Source of the DNA: Candidatus Thorarchaeota archaeon
GTDB taxonomy: Archaea > Asgardarchaeota > Thorarchaeia > Thorarchaeales > Thorarchaeaceae
DNA length: 7,863 nucleotides
Assembly (NCBI GenBank): GCA_016839345.1
Contig: JAEOUL010000198.1
Location: forward strand, 1-7,863
Direction: 5' to 3'
A program made the position numbers and the translations under genes. The notes below the pieces were generated by a model. The model was not told the DNA's origin. It made no database searches and was given only the letters and a program-made list of their open reading frames with translations. Each line of letters opens with the position of its first letter. The stretch's first letter is position 1. Below, piece after piece: positions 1 to 5,790 of the stretch.

Positions 1-1
1 A

Positions 2-610
2 GATGATGCGGCTCCACCCAAGATGTTCGTTGCCCGTTCCTTTGACATAAACAGACCGGGGACACTGCCTGATGCAATGCAAGGGGGTGTTGTAGGAGGC
101 TCAATTGTGCAAGGCAAACTAAGCATTGGTGATGAGATTGAGATATCTCCAGGTGCGAAGGGTGAAAAAGGATTCAAACCTATCAAAGCAAAGGTTGTAA
201 GCCTGTTGTCAGGTAGTGGAAACTCACTCCAAGAAGCTTATCCTGGAGGTCTTATTGGTGTTGGAACTGCACTTGATCCTGCATCAACACGCGCAGACCG
301 GCTTGTTGGAAATGTTGTTGGAAAGGTTGGAAAGATGCCCAAGATTTTCAACAAACTCATGATTAAACCAACTCTAATGCAGCGTGTAGTGGGAATTGAA
401 TCAAAGAAAGAAGTAGAGAACCTCCGACTTAACGAGCCAATGATGCTCGTTTTGGGGACTGCTCCAACTGTAGGTGTTATCACCAGGCTTCATGGTGAAG
501 AGATTGAGTTGACTCTCAAACGGCCTGTGGTTGCAGAGAAAGGTCAGCGGATGGCTATCGGACGTAGGGTAGAGAACAAGTGGCGATTAATTGGCTATGC
601 TGAGGTTTGA
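2..610 (+). CDS. eif2g: Translation initiation factor aIF2 subunit gamma, C-terminal part (5' end outside window)
   Basis: GTP-binding core subunit of archaeal aIF2, which delivers initiator Met-tRNA to the small ribosomal subunit. The reading frame is open from base 2, so the G domain lies upstream of the window. The visible part is beta-barrel domains II and III: VARSFDINRPGT followed by GGVVGGSIVQG and GDEIEISPG, then AYPGGLIGVGTALDPA, and finally the domain III strands EPMMLVLGTAPTVG and RPVVAEKGQRMAIGRR, ending in WRLIGYAEV close to the usual C terminus. The gene sits 21 bases before a PIN-domain gene, an order commonly seen in archaea. A link with the initiator tRNA further along this window is attractive functionally, but the sequence shows only proximity. 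The family assignment is very secure. Confidence 0.96.
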   Translation, partial: DDAAPPKMFVARSFDINRPGTLPDAMQGGVVGGSIVQGKLSIGDEIEISPGAKGEKGFKPIKAKVVSLLSGSGNSLQEAYPGGLIGVGTALDPASTRADRLVGNVVGKVGKMPKIFNKLMIKPTLMQRVVGIESKKEVENLRLNEPMMLVLGTAPTVGVITRLHGEEIELTLKRPVVAEKGQRMAIGRRVENKWRLIGYAEV

Positions 611-631
611 TCGCCTGTTTTGGTGACAACC

Positions 632-1036
632 ATGCCACTTCCTGTGATAGTTGACACAAATTTCCTCACAGTACCAGCACAATTCGGAGTAGACATCTTT
701 TCTGAGGCAGAGAGAGTTCTGGAAAGAGGAGTTGAGTTTGTTCTGCTAGATTCGGTTGTAGATGAAATCAAGTCGAAGCTTGAGAGAGCAAACAGAACAG
801 AGGCTCGGATATTGAGAGTTGCCTTAGATTTAGGTCGTAGATGCACACTTGTCAGCGTCAACCTGTCAATGAAGGAAATTCCGGTGGATGACCAGCTTTT
901 GGAGCATACCAAATCTGTAGGTGGTGTTCTAGCAACAAATGATCGCGAGCTTAGGGAAAGAGCAATTTCGCAGGGAATACCAGTTCTATTACTTAAAGGT
1001 AGGAAGTATCTAGGACTAGAAGGAACTGTAATTTGA
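632..1036 (+). CDS. PIN-domain ribonuclease, Fcf1/VapC9-like
   Basis: A 134-residue single PIN domain. The expected acidic metal-binding residues are visible: D8 in VDTNF, E45 in VVDEI, D86/D87 in VDDQLL and D104 in the ATNDREL motif. The C-terminal RKYLGLEG is typical of the archaeal Fcf1/Utp24-like branch, proposed to act in rRNA processing; the toxin-like VapC label also occurs for these proteins. I chose the ATG at 632 because VIVDTN then falls at the usual distance from the N terminus; TTG 620 and GTG 623 are in-frame alternatives adding three or four residues. No antitoxin gene is adjacent, and the position right after aIF2 gamma argues for a housekeeping RNA-processing role. The exact substrate cannot be read from the sequence. 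Confidence 0.9.
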   Translation: MPLPVIVDTNFLTVPAQFGVDIFSEAERVLERGVEFVLLDSVVDEIKSKLERANRTEARILRVALDLGRRCTLVSVNLSMKEIPVDDQLLEHTKSVGGVLATNDRELRERAISQGIPVLLLKGRKYLGLEGTVI

Positions 1037-1048
1037 GACCGTGTCACA

Positions 1049-1061
1049 ACGTTTTTATGTT
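1049..1061 (+). promoter_or_regulatory. Candidate TATA box for the rpo7-spt4 transcript
   Basis: A T-rich GTTTTTATGTTTT stretch lies in the 130-base gap between the PIN gene and rpo7, the widest gap so far in the cluster. A start about 25 bases downstream would give a leader of roughly 85 bases. No clear purine BRE is present, so support is weak. Confidence 0.35.
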
Positions 1062-1166
1062 TTACAAAGCGAGTCTGCGCTGAGCCGTCGGGTCCAGACC
1101 TCAAGAAAGTCCTTGAGTCTGATTATTCTGATGAGAATCGTCCTGCTAGGCAAGGAGCGTCAATAG

Positions 1167-1757
1167 TTGTACAGTATAGTGACAGTAAAAGATGTGGTGC
1201 GAATTCCACCATCTCAGTTTGGTTCCCCAATGGAAGACGCAGCCATGCTGCACCTACGAAAGCAGCACGAAAATGTCCTAGACCGAGATGTTGGTCTGAT
1301 GATTGCAGTCATTGGAATAGATGAAATAGGTCAGGGTCGTCTGGTACCAGGTGATGGCGCAACATATCATTCAGTGACATATCGTGTACTGGTTTTCAAA
1401 CCATTACGACACGAACTTGTCGAGGGGAACGTTGTCGAACTTATGGACTTTGGTGCTTTCATTCGAATGGGGCCTCTTGACGGGCTCTGTCATGTCAGTC
1501 AAATCTGTGACGACTTCATAACCCAGGACTCAAAGGGAAATTCGCTTCTTGGCAAGGAAACTGGAAGAACTCTGTCCGAAGGTGATATGGTTCGAGCTAG
1601 AGTTACTTCGATAAGCTTTGAATCTGGTAACAAGTCAGGAAAGCTCGGTCTCACAATGAGACAGCCATTCCTGGGAAAGATTGGACCAGATCGTTCGTGG
1701 ATCGAGGAAGATGTGAAAGCAGCCCGAGGGGAAACGAAGAAGGACAAGAAGAAGTAG
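1167..1757 (+). CDS. rpoE1: DNA-directed RNA polymerase subunit Rpo7 (E')
   Basis: Stalk subunit of archaeal RNA polymerase, the counterpart of eukaryotic Rpb7, which works as a heterodimer with Rpo4. The 196-residue protein starts with MYSIVTVKDVVRIPP, the hallmark N-terminal tip domain. It continues with DVGLMIAVIGIDEIGQGRLVPGDGATYH and enters an S1 RNA-binding domain from about residue 82: VEGNVVELMDFGAFIRMGPLDG, then CHVSQI and GDMVRARVTSI. The start codon is TTG at 1167, chosen because it gives the family-typical N terminus and has GGAG at 1154-1157, nine bases away. The C terminus is Lys-rich (ETKKDKKK) and ends at about the usual length. Spt4 follows after 27 bases, the common archaeal rpoE'-rpoE'' pairing. 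Confidence 0.96.
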   Translation: MYSIVTVKDVVRIPPSQFGSPMEDAAMLHLRKQHENVLDRDVGLMIAVIGIDEIGQGRLVPGDGATYHSVTYRVLVFKPLRHELVEGNVVELMDFGAFIRMGPLDGLCHVSQICDDFITQDSKGNSLLGKETGRTLSEGDMVRARVTSISFESGNKSGKLGLTMRQPFLGKIGPDRSWIEEDVKAARGETKKDKKK

Positions 1758-1784
1758 AGCAAGGAGTGGATACTGATAGTAAAA

Positions 1785-1988
1785 ATGAGAGCTTGCCGAG
1801 CCTGTCACTACCTCACTTCAGAGAATATGTGTCCCAATTGTAAGGGTACAAATCTTACCACTTCGTATACTGGAATAGTTGTGATTCTTCCTGGACGAAA
1901 ATCTCGTGAGGACCCGAGGAAGTCTTCCTATGTTGCATCACGACTTAATATTGACAAGCCAGGGAAATATGCACTGAAAGTCCGCTAG
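1785..1988 (+). CDS. spt4: Transcription elongation factor Spt4 (RNA polymerase subunit E'')
   Basis: Small zinc-binding protein that pairs with Spt5 to form the processivity clamp on archaeal RNA polymerase. The 67-residue product has the four zinc ligands C4, C7, C16 and C19 in a CxxC-8-CxxC arrangement (RACRACHYL and MCPNCKG). The Spt5-contacting core GIVVILPGRKS follows, and the C terminus is GKYALKVR. ATG 1785 is the natural start. The nearest GGAG (1763-1766) is about 18 bases away, far for a Shine-Dalgarno element; a CTG at 1773 is in frame and better spaced but would add an unusual MIVK extension, so I did not use it. It lies directly downstream of rpo7 and is probably co-transcribed with it. 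Confidence 0.94.
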   Translation: MRACRACHYLTSENMCPNCKGTNLTTSYTGIVVILPGRKSREDPRKSSYVASRLNIDKPGKYALKVR

Positions 1989-2009
1989 ACATTTCCTTGT
2001 CTGTGGTGA

Positions 2010-2021
2010 AAGCTTTATTAG
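2010..2021 (+). promoter_or_regulatory. Candidate TATA box for the S24e-S27ae transcript
   Basis: AAGCTTTATTAG, preceded by the purine-rich GTGAAAG, lies in the 96-base gap after spt4. Transcription about 25 bases downstream would give a leader of some 45 bases before the S24e ATG at 2085. Confidence 0.45.
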
Positions 2022-2084
2022 ACATCCTCAAGTCGAACGGTTGACCCACCCCGGATGCGGTCTGACTTTCGGTAAGTGATACTA

Positions 2085-2387
2085 ATGAAAATCGAAATTC
2101 TTGAAGAACGGGAAAACAAGCCTCTTGCGAGGAAGGAGGTTGACTTTAGAGTCGACCATGCAGGCGCAGGAACTCCGAGTCGGGCTGATATCCGTGCGAA
2201 GATTGTAGCACAGTTTGACGCAGACAAAGAGAGTGTGATAATTAAGAGTCTTGATACCAAGTTCGGAGCCGGGATAACTGAGGGGTCTGCTAGAATCTAC
2301 TCTGATCCCGACCAGATGAAACGGATTGAGCTTAACCACATCGTAAAGAGGCATAAGTCAGAGGAAAAGGAAGAGGGTGAGTCCTAG
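2085..2387 (+). CDS. rps24e: 30S ribosomal protein S24e
   Basis: Archaeal/eukaryotic small-subunit ribosomal protein. The 100-residue product begins MKIEILEERENKPLARKEV and continues with FRVDHAGAGTPSR, the conserved VDHxGxxTPSR element, then DKESVIIKSLDTKFGAG and SARIYSDPDQMKRIE, all characteristic of S24e. ATG 2085 places the first beta strand at the normal position; GTG 2076 is in frame and would add only three residues. The C terminus is charged (EEKEEGES), as usual in archaea. The stop codon ends exactly one base before the S27ae start codon, which indicates a two-gene operon with tight translational coupling. Confidence 0.95.
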   Translation: MKIEILEERENKPLARKEVDFRVDHAGAGTPSRADIRAKIVAQFDADKESVIIKSLDTKFGAGITEGSARIYSDPDQMKRIELNHIVKRHKSEEKEEGES

Positions 2388-2552
2388 ATGCCAAAGGCAC
2401 ATGATATGTATAAGGTTGACAAGTCAGGAGATATTACTCGGACAAAGAAGACCTGTCCTCGTTGCGAGAAAGGCACCTTCATGGCCGAACACTTTGACCG
2501 TTTTGCGTGTGGGCGATGTGGGTACACAGAGTTCAAACGTAAAGGCAAGTAA
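2388..2552 (+). CDS. rps27ae: 30S ribosomal protein S27ae
   Basis: A 54-residue zinc-ribbon ribosomal protein, easily missed because of its size. It starts MPKAHDMYKVD, then TRTKKTCPRCEKGTFMAEH and RFACGRCGYTEFKRKGK. The zinc ligands are C23, C26, C41 and C44. The length and both CxxC knuckles match archaeal S27ae, which lacks the ubiquitin fusion found in eukaryotes. ATG 2388 directly abuts the S24e stop (2385-2387), and the purine-rich AGAGGGTGAG inside the end of S24e can act as ribosome-binding site. Many archaea have the Kae1/Bud32 gene next; here the conserved cluster ends and accessory DNA begins. Confidence 0.95.
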   Translation: MPKAHDMYKVDKSGDITRTKKTCPRCEKGTFMAEHFDRFACGRCGYTEFKRKGK

Positions 2553-2556
2553 TTGG

Positions 2557-2814
2557 TCATTCACCAACAATAGCCATTATCCATCTCACAAATAACAGCA
2601 CACCAATTATCATTGTTAGTACAATATCTACGAGGAATACTCCTGGGATGTAGACCTCTGTCCATGAAGCCAGAATGAGTGCGATTGGAAATGTCACGAT
2701 AAACGGAAGAGTGGCCACAGTCAACGAGATCTCTTCGCTAGAAACCATTGCATTCACAAGAAGGACAATCCAGATAGCATAGATTCCTACAAGGAGTGCC
2801 ACCTGCAACATCAT
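2557..2814 (-). CDS. Small three-helix membrane protein, unknown function
   Basis: An 85-residue, very hydrophobic protein with predicted membrane segments at about residues 3-23, 32-52 and 57-79, and a short polar link VSSEE between the first two. I do not recognise a family. The start ATG 2812-2814 has a GGAG about 11 bases upstream on the minus strand, and the AT-rich ACAAATAATTC (about 2840-2850) could serve as TATA box. It is convergent with S27ae, with only four bases between the stop codons. In size and layout it resembles the small membrane proteins further right, but no clear residue alignment with them is visible and no tRNA-end repeat lies beside it. Confidence 0.68.
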   Translation of the reverse strand: MMLQVALLVGIYAIWIVLLVNAMVSSEEISLTVATLPFIVTFPIALILASWTEVYIPGVFLVDIVLTMIIGVLLFVRWIMAIVGE

Positions 2815-2968
2815 TGTGATCTTACTCCAGTTTTCATTGTGTTTGAATTATTTGTGTATCATATCATTTTCTAGGCTATCTCTTTTCAACACATTCAAAG
2901 CTAGTTGGGTTAGGCGTTTTGGTTAATTCCTGTATTCTTTATTTGAACAGGTTATTGCGCGAACATGA

Positions 2969-3190
2969 TACACTATTGTATCTGCAGAGGGAACTTCAGT
3001 AGAACAATTACTATGTGACTTCAATCTATCTTATAGTACGAATTCAGAGGGGATTGATGTACGTGTATCTGGAGTTACTCCATCTCTGTATGTGACTGAT
3101 CTGTCTTTGTCAGTCATTGTTCTTGGATTGACTTTCTTAGCTGTGTTGATTCTTATTTCGAGATTCAAGAGAAAAAGTTGTAGCGGGTAG
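2969..3190 (+). pseudogene. Remnant of a C-terminally membrane-anchored protein
   Basis: An open frame of about 73 codons with no ATG or usable upstream GTG/TTG: a TGA at 2966 closes the frame and no start precedes the hydrophobic part except internal codons. It encodes a polar stretch (SVEQLLCDFNLSYSTN), then SGVTPSLYVTDLS, a single membrane helix (SVIVLGLTFLAVLILI) and a basic tail SRFKRKSCSG. This helix-plus-basic-tail ending is the same type as in the secreted protein at 4830-5618. Its last codons and stop (AGC GGG TAG) lie in a copy of the tRNA-end repeat. It reads best as the 3' remnant of a longer gene whose N-terminal part is gone; a live gene with an unusual start is less likely. Confidence 0.45.
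3177..3190 (+). repeat. tRNA-3'-end-like repeat, copy 1
   Basis: GTTGTAGCGGGTAG matches 11 of 12 bases of the core GTGGTAGCGGGT found at the 3' end of the tRNA at 6519-6530. As at the tRNA, it is preceded by a run of five A. It supplies the final codons and stop of the remnant ORF. Confidence 0.7.
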
Positions 3191-3240
3191 TTTGATTATC
3201 AAGATTATAGTATTACCTTGGTATGACAATGGTCTTGAAA

Positions 3241-3250
3241 GATTAATATG
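3241..3250 (+). promoter_or_regulatory. Candidate TATA box for the nuclease-like gene
   Basis: GATTAATATG, with GAAA before it, sits about 56-65 bases before the first plausible start codons at 3306/3309. The position allows a 30-40 base leader. Low support. Confidence 0.25.
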
Positions 3251-3305
3251 GATGGAATCACAGGTTATTCTAGGGCATGCAGGACTAAAGAATCAAACAT
3301 CAAGT

Positions 3306-3441
3306 ATGATGTCTTTACAGAGAATCGTGGAGGAGGATTATTCACATTTGGGAGGACAAGGATGAGCAGCCAGACGGACGGATTTATGACCCAGTAATTG
3401 GACTGCTTAAAGAACTCTTTAGGGCGAAAGGGAACTGTACC
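3306..3441 (+). pseudogene. Frameshifted 5' part of the nuclease-like gene
   Basis: Two ATG codons (3306, 3309) open a frame reading MMSLQRIVEEDYSHLGGQG, which stops at TGA 3363-3365. In the next frame, open from 3310 and continuous with the downstream gene, the text from 3361 reads DEQPDGRIYDPVIGLLKEL, which looks like normal protein. Joining the two at about 3350-3361 with a one-base shift would give a gene of about 180 residues, starting at 3306/3309 and running to 3858. The shift lies near GGGAGGACAAGG. It may be a real mutation or a sequencing error; the sequence alone cannot decide. Confidence 0.5.
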
Positions 3442-3858
3442 TTGGAAAGGACTGACAGATTGATTAGTAATGATATTAAGAAAGACTTAGACAATGTGGC
3501 ACTTCTTGCCCTTGGCGCAGAGAAATTGTTCCCTGATTTGATGGGGTGTCTTGATATCAAAGGACTGTTATTTTCAGAAGAAAGTAGATTGATAGTAGTG
3601 AAAATAGAGATGGGTGTTTTAACTCTCAAAGATTTATACCAAGTAAAGATGTTTGCTGAAGTATTTCAAGCGTACTACGCTTTTCTTATTTCTCCTGAAG
3701 GATTTCAGGGTGAACAAAGAAGAGTGATCGTCGAAATCCCTGAATTACTCAACTTTTGTACTCAGGATTATGAACGTCAAATCATAGTAATGTATTGGCG
3801 AAAAAACACTCTTGAGATAGATGAGGAACTATGTAAAGAAGACCCGTTTGTAACTTGA
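3442..3858 (+). CDS. PD-(D/E)XK nuclease-like protein, possibly inactive, probably missing its N terminus
   Basis: A 138-residue frame counted from TTG 3442; the frame is open upstream to 3310, and the true N terminus probably lies in another frame (see 3306-3441). Residues 30-83 have the look of a restriction-endonuclease-like core: PDLMGCLD with D32, a strand-rich IVVKIEMG, then LTLKDLYQVKMFAEVFQAYYAFLIS, a helix rich in aromatic residues leading into a strand. In this fold the second strand normally carries ExK; here positions 54-56 read K-I-E, so the expected acid and lysine appear exchanged. The protein may therefore not cut DNA. It lies between copies 1 and 2 of the tRNA-end repeat as the sole gene of that segment. 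The fold assignment is a pattern judgement, moderately sure; the function is unknown. Confidence 0.6.
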   Translation: MERTDRLISNDIKKDLDNVALLALGAEKLFPDLMGCLDIKGLLFSEESRLIVVKIEMGVLTLKDLYQVKMFAEVFQAYYAFLISPEGFQGEQRRVIVEIPELLNFCTQDYERQIIVMYWRKNTLEIDEELCKEDPFVT

Positions 3859-3910
3859 GTTCGTATCTAGTTGAAACAATATAAGAAATCGAAATGAGAA
3901 CAATAGGATT

Positions 3911-3950
3911 GTGGCAACGGGTAGTGTTACTGTGATGGTAAGATTGAACT
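3911..3950 (+). repeat. tRNA-3'-end-like repeat, copy 2 (long form)
   Basis: Begins GTGGCAACGGGT, 10 of 12 core bases, and continues with TAGTGTTACTG, then a near match to ATGATAAGATTAAACT. This extended segment is shared with the copies at 5791 and 6130. It closes the segment of the nuclease-like gene and opens that of the membrane protein at 3976. Confidence 0.7.
3939..3950 (+). promoter_or_regulatory. Repeat-borne TATA-like box before the membrane protein at 3976
   Basis: TAAGATTGAACT inside the long repeat begins 37 bases before ATG 3976. The equivalent box lies 40 and 38 bases before the starts at 5859 and 6196. The constant spacing suits an archaeal TATA box that gives a very short leader. 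Confidence 0.45.
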
Positions 3951-3975
3951 CAAACTTTGTATTAATTATCAATTG

Positions 3976-4287
3976 ATGTTTAATCCATCTTTACTCATTC
4001 CGTTCATATGCCTAGGAGCGTTAGTTGCCTCTCTGGTTACTGGGTTATTCCTCAGGTATGTATATGGACACACAAAATCGCGTATGGTTTCTCAAGCGAT
4101 ACTAATCATTCTGGGTGCGTTCGGAGTCTTCCTTATTATCTTTGGTTGGTCGTGGATACTGCTTCAACTTCCAAGAGTAGAATATTTTTGGAGCGCCTTG
4201 GGAGCCTCGATTATTGCTTCACTGATTTTTGGGATATTTGTGACATCCGGACTGAATAAGGATGAGAAAAAGAAGAGAGAGTGGTAG
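3976..4287 (+). CDS. Small three-helix membrane protein, type I (paralogue of 6196-6513)
   Basis: A 103-residue integral membrane protein with predicted helices at about 5-26, 40-62 and 70-91. Basic residues after helix 1 (LRYVYGHTKSR) and a charged tail (NKDEKKKREW) suggest a cytoplasmic loop 1 and C terminus. The stretch SQAILIILGAFGVFLIIFGW is matched by SQAIVVILGAFGVFFVIFSW in the protein at 6196, and LRYVY, SLIFGIFVTS and LNKDE also match, so the two are clear paralogues. I do not recognise a named family. ATG 3976 is preferred; TTG 3973 would add one residue. The stop codon is the TAG in GAGTGGTAGCGG, so the tRNA-end repeat supplies the last Trp codon and the stop. Confidence 0.75.
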   Translation: MFNPSLLIPFICLGALVASLVTGLFLRYVYGHTKSRMVSQAILIILGAFGVFLIIFGWSWILLQLPRVEYFWSALGASIIASLIFGIFVTSGLNKDEKKKREW

Positions 4288-4290
4288 CGG
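4281..4290 (+). repeat. tRNA-3'-end-like repeat, copy 3 (short)
   Basis: GTGGTAGCGG, an exact match to the first 10 core bases, then divergent sequence. It overlaps the stop codon of the preceding gene. The 96 bases from here to ATG 4387 hold no gene. They contain AT-rich CAGATTAATC (4360-4369) and TCTATAAAATCC (4371-4382), either of which could be part of the promoter of the next gene. Confidence 0.7.
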
Positions 4291-4386
4291 CTTAATCTGC
4301 AATATTTACTCGCTTTAAGATGATTGAGAATGAAAAGCCTACTCGAAACATAAGTTTGAACAGATTAATCTTCTATAAAATCCACG

Positions 4387-4704
4387 ATGCAATCCTCCGA
4401 ATCGATGCTTATTCCGATTGTCCTACTTGCTTTAGTCCTAACCTTACTAACCCTTGGAGTTCCATTGGCGACCTACAAAGGTCGATGGACTCAATGGTCA
4501 TTGCGAGCCAGAATAGGCCTCTTGTTAATCTTGGCTATCTCCACTGGAGTAACTATCTCTTTCCTGATGATGACGGATTTTGTTGTGTATTTTATCGCAA
4601 ATGACATCGCTGTGATTTTCGCTATTCTCATCATCATCTATGGGGTCTGTTCCAGCTCGTCATTCAGACAGTTTCTCAAAGAGAAAAGAAGTGGTAGCGG
4701 GTAG
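4387..4704 (+). CDS. Small three-helix membrane protein, type II (paralogue of 5859-6119), with repeat-encoded tail
   Basis: A 105-residue membrane protein with predicted helices at about 8-28, 40-62 and 64-88. It aligns with the 86-residue protein at 5859: PLATYKGRWTQWSLRARI corresponds to PLYRYKGKISESSILLRL, and LLLILAISTGVTISFL to LLILLAFGAGSTVFVL. The start ATG 4387 (MQSSES) gives the same N-terminal length as that paralogue; an internal ATG at 4405 is less likely. The tail FLKEKRSGSG extends beyond the paralogue because the frame runs into the tRNA-end repeat, which encodes SGSG and the TAG stop. No family recognised. Confidence 0.75.
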   Translation: MQSSESMLIPIVLLALVLTLLTLGVPLATYKGRWTQWSLRARIGLLLILAISTGVTISFLMMTDFVVYFIANDIAVIFAILIIIYGVCSSSSFRQFLKEKRSGSG

Positions 4705-4706
4705 TG
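4691..4706 (+). repeat. tRNA-3'-end repeat, copy 4 (exact core)
   Basis: GTGGTAGCGGGT is identical to 6519-6530 at the tRNA 3' end, followed by AGTG as in the long copies; similarity then ends. It marks the boundary between the gene at 4387 and the segment holding the opposite-strand gene. Confidence 0.8.
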
Positions 4707-4785
4707 ATGGATAGAGGTTGTCGAAACATCACTATCTGATTTGTTTTTCAGAAAAAGTCAAAGAAGAAATGAGCTTGGAGAGAGA

Positions 4786-4810
4786 TGGTTCCTCAATTTT
4801 CGAGGAACCA
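4786..4810. repeat. Perfect inverted repeat (hairpin) after the secreted-protein gene
   Basis: TGGTTCCTC and GAGGAACCA form a perfect 9-bp stem around the 7-base loop AATTTTC. It lies 20 bases beyond the stop codon of the minus-strand gene at 4830. No T tract follows on either strand, so it may be an mRNA 3'-end stabiliser or processing site more than a classic terminator. Confidence 0.6.
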
Positions 4811-4829
4811 CATCGGATTCCTAATCAAT

Positions 4830-5618
4830 TCACTTTCTCAACCTGATGACTACGCCAATAATCACTACCACTGCAATTCCTCCTCCAACAACAAGGAGGA
4901 TTGTCATGGTTGTTGGTAGCAGTCCAGAATATGGTTGAACAACTATGTTGTCGAGTGCTATTCCGGCTTCAGCAGTGAATGTGAACAGGTCGCTTGTTGT
5001 GTGATCCGAATTCTCAGCCGTGATTTCCAAAGTGCCGTTAAAATACACCGCAAAATTCCCATTTGGATCTCGAGTAATATCGATATGATACCATCCAGAA
5101 ACCTCTTCCAAATCATAAAATCCCAATGAAACTAAATACGGACTCACTGAGGGTCTACGATACAGGAGGAATCCAGTGCTCCAACGATCATACAGACCCG
5201 TAACTGGGATGATACCATACTCGAATGGATATGAAGAAAAATTCGTAGGATCCAATACTGGACTTCCAGATACAAATGCAATATAGCAACGTTCCATTGG
5301 AGTGTCTACACAATGGACATCAAAAGCCCATGAGCCATAAGCCACGTTACTTGTCCGATATGCTTCATTCCAGTACGGACCATAAGCACGCATTGTTTTG
5401 TCATCAGCCGTGATGTTCCCAGGGATCTTCGTCCATGGAGGGTAAGCCGGGCTGAATCCTTGGACATCCCATCCATCGATGTTTCCATCATTAAAGTCAT
5501 CCGACCATGCCTCCTCCTGACTGATTACGAAATCAACCTGCTTAGCAGAAGACATGGTTGGAAGCACTAAACATAGAACGAGTGCTAGTGTGAGCAAACT
5601 CACCTTCTTCTTAATCAC
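4830..5618 (-). CDS. Secreted, C-terminally membrane-anchored protein with concanavalin/LamG-like domain
   Basis: A 262-residue surface protein. Residues 1-25 form a signal peptide (MIKKKVSLLTLALVLCLVLP, cut after about SSA). The ectodomain opens with SDDFNDGNIDGWDVQG, the usual first strand of concanavalin-like jelly-roll domains, and later has GWYHIDITRDPNGNFAVYFNG, typical of the strand pair in such folds. Two Cys close together (VHCVDTPMERC) could form a disulfide. A single helix (TILLVVGGGIAVVVIIGVV) and RLRK tail anchor it, a common archaeal surface-protein plan. The start is GTG 5616-5618: GGAGGAGA lies at 5623-5630, five bases away, and it yields a clean signal peptide; an in-frame ATG at 5649-5651 would precede this ribosome site. 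It is the only opposite-strand gene between tRNA-end repeats. Carbohydrate binding is possible but unproven. Confidence 0.8.
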   Translation of the reverse strand: MIKKKVSLLTLALVLCLVLPTMSSAKQVDFVISQEEAWSDDFNDGNIDGWDVQGFSPAYPPWTKIPGNITADDKTMRAYGPYWNEAYRTSNVAYGSWAFDVHCVDTPMERCYIAFVSGSPVLDPTNFSSYPFEYGIIPVTGLYDRWSTGFLLYRRPSVSPYLVSLGFYDLEEVSGWYHIDITRDPNGNFAVYFNGTLEITAENSDHTTSDLFTFTAEAGIALDNIVVQPYSGLLPTTMTILLVVGGGIAVVVIIGVVIRLRK

Positions 5619-5663
5619 ATTCTCTCCTCCACTTAACCATAGGACACACAATAAAATTGAGCC

Positions 5664-5676
5664 ACACTATAAGATT
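5664..5676 (-). promoter_or_regulatory. Candidate TATA box for the secreted-protein gene
   Basis: On the minus strand AATCTTATAGTG lies about 46-58 bases before the GTG start, which leaves room for a leader containing the GGAGGAGA site. TTTTAT at 5652-5657 is an alternative. Low support. Confidence 0.3.
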
Positions 5677-5740
5677 GAGTCATTAATTAATGAGATTGAT
5701 AGTGGAATAATGTACAAAATAAGAAAAGGAGAGGGTGATT

Positions 5741-5755
5741 CCGGTATCGGGTAAT
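5741..5755 (+). repeat. Degenerate tRNA-3'-end-like repeat, copy 5
   Basis: CCGGTATCGGGTAAT matches 9 of 12 core bases. It is preceded by the purine-rich AAGAAAAGGAGAGG, similar to the A/G-rich sequence before other copies. The next copy is only 50 bases away, so these two may bracket a deleted segment. Confidence 0.45.
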
Positions 5756-5790
5756 CCCATTTGAAAATGAAGAAAATTGTCTGTTTTTAA

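Noticed and set aside
595..1104. A 169-codon open frame on the minus strand opposite the PIN gene
   Set aside because: It overlaps the PIN gene almost entirely, and its serine/threonine-rich product has no recognisable motif. The + strand frame has clear PIN catalytic residues.
1773..1784. CTG start for Spt4 with better spacing from GGAG
   Set aside because: It would add MIVK before the zinc knuckle, unlike the family, and CTG starts are rare.
2815..2968. A possible further gene between the membrane protein at 2557 and the remnant ORF
   Set aside because: Only short frames and AT-rich sequence are present; ATG 2965 opens a frame of 17 codons with no features. Apart from a possible promoter for the minus-strand gene I see nothing here.
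3248..3397. A 49-codon + strand frame from ATG 3248 (MDGITGYSRACRTKES)
   Set aside because: It overlaps both pieces of the frameshifted nuclease-like gene, has no ribosome site, and its Gly/Arg-rich text looks less protein-like than the alternative frames.
3384..3629. Minus-strand 81-codon frame opposite the nuclease-like gene
   Set aside because: It is a low-complexity Ser/Leu-rich antisense shadow; the + strand frame has the structured motifs.
4320..4604. A 94-codon + strand frame overlapping the membrane protein at 4387
   Set aside because: Its translation has no hydrophobic pattern or paralogue, whereas the other frame encodes a three-helix protein with a clear paralogue at 5859.
4786..4810. 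Hairpin as a bacterial-type intrinsic terminator
   Set aside because: The stem is perfect but no T tract follows on either strand, and archaeal termination depends on T-runs more than on hairpins; it is reported only as an inverted repeat.
5554..5754. A + strand frame opposite the start of the secreted-protein gene, ending at repeat copy 5
   Set aside because: It lies over the signal peptide and upstream region of the minus-strand gene and has no ribosome site or protein-like pattern; only its end at the repeat is of note.
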